Shown: positions 60,162-64,000 of the stretch, in pieces | Position numbering within the stretch: the stretch's first letter is position 1 | Layout of the letters: each line of letters begins with the position of its first letter | Assembly (NCBI GenBank): GCA_900549015.1 | Contig: URMH01000003.1 | Span: forward strand, 30,595 to 94,594 | From: an uncultured Blautia sp. | GTDB taxonomy: Bacteria; Bacillota; Clostridia; Lachnospirales; Lachnospiraceae | Reading direction: 5' to 3' | DNA length: 64,000 nt | The notes under the pieces: generated by a model | What the model saw: the letters and a program-made list of their open reading frames with translations, nothing else | Databases searched by the model: none | Told to the model about the DNA's origin: nothing | Position numbers and translations under genes: made by a program

Positions 60162-61376
60162 TCAGACAGAAAACGAAATCTTTCCGTATTCCCCGTCATA
60201 TCCAGGAGAACATTTCACTTCTCCCTTTCGAAGTCCTTCAATGGCATCTCCCAGCAAACTGCCAAAAGAAGCACGTATATCCTGAGCAGGAACTTCCCTG
60301 AGGATTTCAAATTCTGTTCCGAGTGTTTCCAACATTTTCTCATACTGAGCCTGCACACGCTTACTTGCAGCAGAATATCCCATACAGGCGGCAACGATCT
60401 CTATCAGAGGAACAAGGCTTTCATAAGGACGAACTGTCTCCTCCCTGCTTCCATTACTTTTCCCCTTTTCAGAAAGCTCCTGTACTCTGTGCGCAACTCC
60501 CATTGTAAGAGGTTTTTTACAGACAGGACAGATTCCTCCTGCTGCCTCTGCCTCTTTCGGATTTAACACTACGCCGCATTTTCTATGTCCATCATAGTGA
60601 TACTTTCCTTCTTCCGGAAAAAATTCCAGAGTTCCCGCAAGCCCTTTTCCTGTACAAATGGCTTCGTAAAGCTTTTCGTAAGAAAAGGGAATATCAAAGA
60701 GCGTCGCCTCTCTGCCAAGCTTCGATGGAGAATGAGCGTCCGAATTTGATACAAGGAAATACTTATCAAGACAGGGAACACTTCTGTTCATAGGTGGATC
60801 GGAAGATAGTCCTGTCTCAAGAGCATAAATATACGGTGATAAATCCCCATAGCATTCTTCTATACTGTCAAATCCTGATTTTGCTCCCAGAGCAGAAAAA
60901 TGTGGCGTCCAGATATGGGCGGGAATCAAAATCCCCCGTGGTGTCACGTCCAGTATCATTTCTAGAATATCACGGCTGTCAAGTCCCAAAATCGGTCTGC
61001 CGTCAGAATGAATATTTCCGATTTTTTCAAGCTTTTTCGAAAAATTCTCCGCCTCCTCAAGCCCAGGAAGAAGAACCAGGTTGTGTACTTTTCTCGTTTT
61101 ACCGTTCTTTTTATAAATACAGCTTATCTCTCCCGTTACTACAAAGCGGGGCGTGCGCCCATGAATCGGCGCATCTTTTAAACAGTAAAGCCCGTCTTCT
61201 TTCATAACCAGCTTTTCTCTTAATTCCTCACGCCATCCCGGGTGGGTAACATCCCCTGTTCCCACAAAAGAAATTCCTTTTTTCTCCGCCCAGGCAGCGA
61301 TTGTCTCCGTATTTCCGTCTTTGCTTGTCGCCATAGAATACCTGGAATGTATGTGCAAATCTGCAATCTTTGTCAT
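60162..61376 (-). CDS. PHP-domain endonuclease Q-like DNA repair enzyme
   Basis: Endonuclease Q cuts DNA 5' to deaminated bases (uracil, hypoxanthine, xanthine). The 404-residue product starts with a PHP metal domain (ADLHIHSRYSMATS, VGTGDVTHPGW, VTGEISCIYK, PAHIWTP, SNSDAHSPSKLG) and continues with a four-Cys zinc region (HRKCGVV...GGICPVCKKPLTMGVAHRVQEL) and a C-terminal helical part, the EndoQ architecture. Known bacterial EndoQ proteins are few and scattered. Its ATG overlaps the HD gene stop by four bases. Alternative: a PHP phosphoesterase of unknown job. Confidence 0.85.
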   Translation of the reverse strand: MTKIADLHIHSRYSMATSKDGNTETIAAWAEKKGISFVGTGDVTHPGWREELREKLVMKEDGLYCLKDAPIHGRTPRFVVTGEISCIYKKNGKTRKVHNLVLLPGLEEAENFSKKLEKIGNIHSDGRPILGLDSRDILEMILDVTPRGILIPAHIWTPHFSALGAKSGFDSIEECYGDLSPYIYALETGLSSDPPMNRSVPCLDKYFLVSNSDAHSPSKLGREATLFDIPFSYEKLYEAICTGKGLAGTLEFFPEEGKYHYDGHRKCGVVLNPKEAEAAGGICPVCKKPLTMGVAHRVQELSEKGKSNGSREETVRPYESLVPLIEIVAACMGYSAASKRVQAQYEKMLETLGTEFEILREVPAQDIRASFGSLLGDAIEGLRKGEVKCSPGYDGEYGKISFSV

Positions 61377-62155
61377 TTTCCCCCGGCTCTTCCTTTCAGA
61401 TATTCCTCCACTTCTTCTGTGAGAATTTTCATCTTCTGCACGGTATCCGGTTCTGTATATACAATTCGCTCCGCAATCCTTGGAATATAATTTTCCTCCA
61501 GGACAATGGCGCAGGTTTCCGGAAAATTCAAATCATAATACTGTGCCATATAGGATACCCAGTAATCCATTTTTGTCACCCTGTCTTTTGATAAAACAGA
61601 ATCTTTTTTCACACAGGCTTCCCATACGGAAGGACTAATTTTCTCTTTTCCCGCTTCCGCTCCCGAACTTCCGAGAAGCACGTCCAGAGACTCTTTGATT
61701 TTCACTCTGCAGTTATCCAGCTTATCTGCGTCCCGGATCAGTCTGGCATGAAGAAGGGTTCTCTCATCTTCCACGCCTTCCAGCCGGAAATCGCTGTGCT
61801 TTGCAATGGCTTCTTTTATAACAGGATCGAAAGCATCGTCTTCTGTAAAACGACGGATCATCTTTTTTTCTCCGAATAAAATCTCCACGCCATAGGCGGC
61901 ATGATCCATAGTATCCGGCTGAAAACTGTCGTATTTTCGAATCTGTTCAAACCTTCCGATGTCATGGAGAAGCGCGATCATTTCCGCAAGCTCCATATCT
62001 TCTTCCGAAAGCTTCATGCGCTTCCCGATCGCCTTCGCACACGCTGCCACACCATAGGTATGTACAATTTTCAGCTTTATTTTTTCATCTTCTCTGTCGT
62101 ATTCATTCAGGTATTCTTCAAATGCCCTGCGGGCACTTATAAGATCAAAGGACAT
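61373..62155 (-). CDS. HD-domain phosphohydrolase
   Basis: A 260-residue HD-superfamily hydrolase. The metal motif is ALLHDIGRFEQI, preceded by the conserved His in KIVHTYGVAACAK, with further ligands in DTMDHAAYG and AIAKHSDFR, and the final Asp in LIRDADKLDNCR. Such proteins cleave nucleotides or cyclic dinucleotides. It begins 16 bases after the isochorismatase-like gene and is coupled to EndoQ. Substrate not known; the neighbours suggest nucleotide pool cleaning. Confidence 0.88.
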   Translation of the reverse strand: MSFDLISARRAFEEYLNEYDREDEKIKLKIVHTYGVAACAKAIGKRMKLSEEDMELAEMIALLHDIGRFEQIRKYDSFQPDTMDHAAYGVEILFGEKKMIRRFTEDDAFDPVIKEAIAKHSDFRLEGVEDERTLLHARLIRDADKLDNCRVKIKESLDVLLGSSGAEAGKEKISPSVWEACVKKDSVLSKDRVTKMDYWVSYMAQYYDLNFPETCAIVLEENYIPRIAERIVYTEPDTVQKMKILTEEVEEYLKGRAGGK

Positions 62156-62171
62156 TTTCTCCGCCTCATTT

Positions 62172-62684
62172 CTAATGTACGTCGATCTGGCACATTTTCA
62201 TAGCTTCCAGCGCATTATCATGACTTGCAGGCGTCACTCCCGCGCAGCAGGAAGAATCTACGAGAACCGGTGTCTCCGGAAGGTATGCCTTTATAAGAAG
62301 GGCGTTTGAGATCACACAGATGTCTGTGCAGAGTCCCACAAGCTCAATAGAAGAAAAACCTCCTTTTTCCGCCCACTGCGCAAGCTCTCTGCTTCCAAAA
62401 GAAGGTTTCTCAAAGCATTCCCCCTTAAAGTCCTGCAGAGATTTATCAAGCTCCCAGCCCTCTGTTCCCTTGATGCAGTGTTTTACAGGAAGGCGTTTTC
62501 CCTCCTGTGTTTCCAGATAATTTTCATGGTGGGTATCAAAGGTAAAAACAACCTCATCTCCCGCACTCTGGTACTCTCTGATCTTTTCAGCCACCTTCGG
62601 CACGATTGTCTGTGCTTCCTTTGTCCCGAGACTTCCGTCAATAAAATCCTTCTGCATATCCACAACTACAAGTAAACGTTTCAT
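62172..62684 (-). CDS. Isochorismatase-family hydrolase, nicotinamidase-like
   Basis: A 170-residue cysteine hydrolase: catalytic Asp in VVVDMQKDFIDG, Lys in CFEKPSFGS, Cys in VGLCTDICVISNALL, with the metal-site His in FDTHHENYL. The combination DTHHxxYxxTxEGxxLPVxHC is that of nicotinamidase/pyrazinamidase (PncA), which deaminates nicotinamide for NAD salvage. AAGGAGACAAAATATT precedes the ATG. It follows the MBL gene by 34 bases with no terminator between. Confidence 0.85.
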   Translation of the reverse strand: MKRLLVVVDMQKDFIDGSLGTKEAQTIVPKVAEKIREYQSAGDEVVFTFDTHHENYLETQEGKRLPVKHCIKGTEGWELDKSLQDFKGECFEKPSFGSRELAQWAEKGGFSSIELVGLCTDICVISNALLIKAYLPETPVLVDSSCCAGVTPASHDNALEAMKMCQIDVH

Positions 62685-62718
62685 AATATTTTGTCTCCTT
62701 TTGAATCTCTTTTTTATT

Positions 62719-63930
62719 TTATATGTCTTTATAATAAGCCGGGGAGATCACATCGCTCTCCTTACAGCTGCAGCCGTTTTCATATCCGTCGCAGCAATCG
62801 CAGTTTGAGCAGTACATATGGGCGTCAGGAATATAAAAAAGCCCTCCGTACTGAGAAGAAGTGCGAAGCTCCTTCGACTGCTTTTTGCTGTTGGCATAAT
62901 GGATCCCATTTGAGATCATCATATTCTCCGGCGTATATTTACTGAAATCAAAATAATGTCCCTGTGTTCCATGATGGGGCACCTTGATACACCAGTAATG
63001 TTCGTATAATGGCAATTTTCCATCATAGTTCTCTGCGATCATTTTCAGATGCTCAGGCTGTGCATCCCCGGTAAACAAAAGATTTAATTCTCCGTCTCTG
63101 GCATTCTGGAACACAATACTGATCTTATGCTTGAACTGCCGCAGATTTATCTGATTCTCATTCAGCCATGCCAGCAGTTTCTTAAAATCAGGAAGTGCTT
63201 TGATTCTGCGAAATTCACGCTCATACACATATGCCCGGATAATTTTCTGACGGACCTCCGGCTGTTCTGTCAGCTCAGATGCTGTTAAATCTGTTTCTTT
63301 TTCCACAGTTTCCGCCGGTTTATTGCCTTCAGCAGTCATAGACCATACGATCAGTCTCAGTTTCTCTGCAAATTCAAGCAGAACATCCATTACTTCTTTA
63401 AATTTCCCGTCTTCACAGATTCTGTTATAGACTTCGTCCGTCTCCTTCCGGATTACATCTGTATCCGGCCAGAGTGCCTGATATTTGTTTTCAAACAGTT
63501 TTCCCCTGCTTAACAGTTCCACGTTCTGTTTGTTCTCCAGAAGTGCATCCACCAGTGCAAACAGGCTGACCTGACGGCTTGGCAGTCCGGATTCTTTTAA
63601 CAAATCTGCCAGAAGCAGCAGCACCAGTGTTCTGCTCATTTCTTTTTTTGAAAAAACATCGGGAAGATAAATTTTCCCAAAGTCAACAGAAATATCTTTT
63701 TTCTTCATCATATAAAGAAGCCCTGACAGATGATCCATATGAAAATGTGTCAGAAGCAGATTTTTACTCTTGATCGTAGACAGATCTGAGATGATCACAT
63801 CAAATATTTCTCTTCTGGGGCGCCCCTCTATCCTGCTGTTATTTGTTCCGAAATCTACCAGCAGACTCTTCTTTCTGTCCCGGAGACAGAAGCAGTCTCC
63901 GAAACCTACATTATACATTCGTACCTTCAT
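62719..63930 (-). CDS. MBL-fold hydrolase of ComEC-like type with C-terminal Cys cluster
   Basis: A 403-residue metallo-beta-lactamase-fold protein. The metal motif is LTHFHMDHLSG (His62-x-His64-x-Asp66-His67), and the later ligands are in LLFTGDAQPEHL and KVPHHGTQGH. A helical, charged insert of about 150 residues separates them. The C-terminus has the unusual cluster CSNCDCCDGYENGCSC, perhaps a zinc site. ComEC-like MBL proteins act as nucleases or phosphodiesterases and some belong to defence systems. AGAGGGAAAAGA precedes the ATG. The partner, if any, would lie outside the right edge or be absent. Confidence 0.75.
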   Translation of the reverse strand: MKVRMYNVGFGDCFCLRDRKKSLLVDFGTNNSRIEGRPRREIFDVIISDLSTIKSKNLLLTHFHMDHLSGLLYMMKKKDISVDFGKIYLPDVFSKKEMSRTLVLLLLADLLKESGLPSRQVSLFALVDALLENKQNVELLSRGKLFENKYQALWPDTDVIRKETDEVYNRICEDGKFKEVMDVLLEFAEKLRLIVWSMTAEGNKPAETVEKETDLTASELTEQPEVRQKIIRAYVYEREFRRIKALPDFKKLLAWLNENQINLRQFKHKISIVFQNARDGELNLLFTGDAQPEHLKMIAENYDGKLPLYEHYWCIKVPHHGTQGHYFDFSKYTPENMMISNGIHYANSKKQSKELRTSSQYGGLFYIPDAHMYCSNCDCCDGYENGCSCKESDVISPAYYKDI

Positions 63931-63962
63931 TCTTTTCCCTCTTGTTTACAATGGTTAGTTTT

Positions 63963-63991
63963 ATTTTAATATAGGGAAATTGGAAATGCAA
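63963..63991 (-). promoter_or_regulatory. Promoter of the MBL-fold gene and following run
   Basis: On the minus strand TTGCAT (63991-63986), 17 bases, TAAAAT (63968-63963), 33 bases before the start. No terminator appears before 58144, so the run to lrgB may be one transcript. Confidence 0.7.
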
Positions 63992-64000
63992 GAGGGTGTT

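Overview
The window looks like a chromosomal segment of a low-to-moderate GC, Gram-positive anaerobe of the Clostridia, most likely a gut Lachnospiraceae (Blautia/Mediterraneibacter-like). The grounds are anaerobic ribonucleotide reductase, an [FeFe]-hydrogenase maturase, meso-DAP-type MurE, YesM/YesN and Bce-type two-component systems, strong AGGAGG-type ribosome binding sites and many short Rho-independent terminators. The family assignment is inference; no rRNA or tRNA gene is present to confirm it. Most genes lie on the minus strand.

Layout. 1-6.3 kb: fmt (cut by the window edge), def, priA, murE and a sortase-type surface protein, all minus. 6.4-10 kb: a candidate small RNA, orphan carbamate kinase and class III ribonucleotide reductase. 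9.9-12.7 kb: a three-gene ABC-2 transporter whose first membrane gene carries a one-base frameshift. 12.9-15 kb: asnA and an Rpn-type nuclease. 15.2-27.5 kb: an arabinoxylan/arabinan-type utilisation locus with GH3 and GH51 glycosidases, two esterases, a sugar ABC importer lacking its own ATPase, and a YesMN-type two-component system. 27.9-34.8 kb: a CBS protein, an amino-acid ABC importer whose binding protein appears circularly permuted, hydF, dapF, azlCD and a second Rpn-like nuclease. 35-40.2 kb: a Bce-type stress module (response regulator, kinase, DUF3786 protein, ABC ATPase, large permease). 40.3-49.3 kb: two amidohydrolases, an acyl-CoA ligase, a dinD remnant, AlaX, an ABC exporter and an ECF sigma/anti-sigma/membrane-protein operon. 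49.4-55.7 kb: the full F-type ATP synthase operon with a short coupled leader ORF. 55.8-64 kb: birA, a WYL regulator, and a long run of close-packed genes (lrgAB, a phosphoesterase, EndoQ, an HD protein, an isochorismatase-like hydrolase, an MBL-fold hydrolase).

How the genes work together. In the 15-27 kb locus, extracellular saccharide is presumably sensed by the kinase/AraC-type regulator pair, imported by the ABC system, then de-esterified and de-branched inside the cell. The Bce-type module and the ECF operon are envelope or antimicrobial-stress circuits. The ATP synthase c subunit lacks two of the usual Na+ ligands, pointing to proton coupling.

Most unusual items: the circularly permuted amino-acid binding protein (29968-30750), a 14-codon leader ORF whose stop overlaps the atpB start, an ECF sigma gene with no ATG/GTG/TTG start in the right place, a single-base frameshift in an ABC permease, a candidate C-rich small RNA ahead of arcC, and two solute-binding proteins with signal peptides but no lipobox cysteine.
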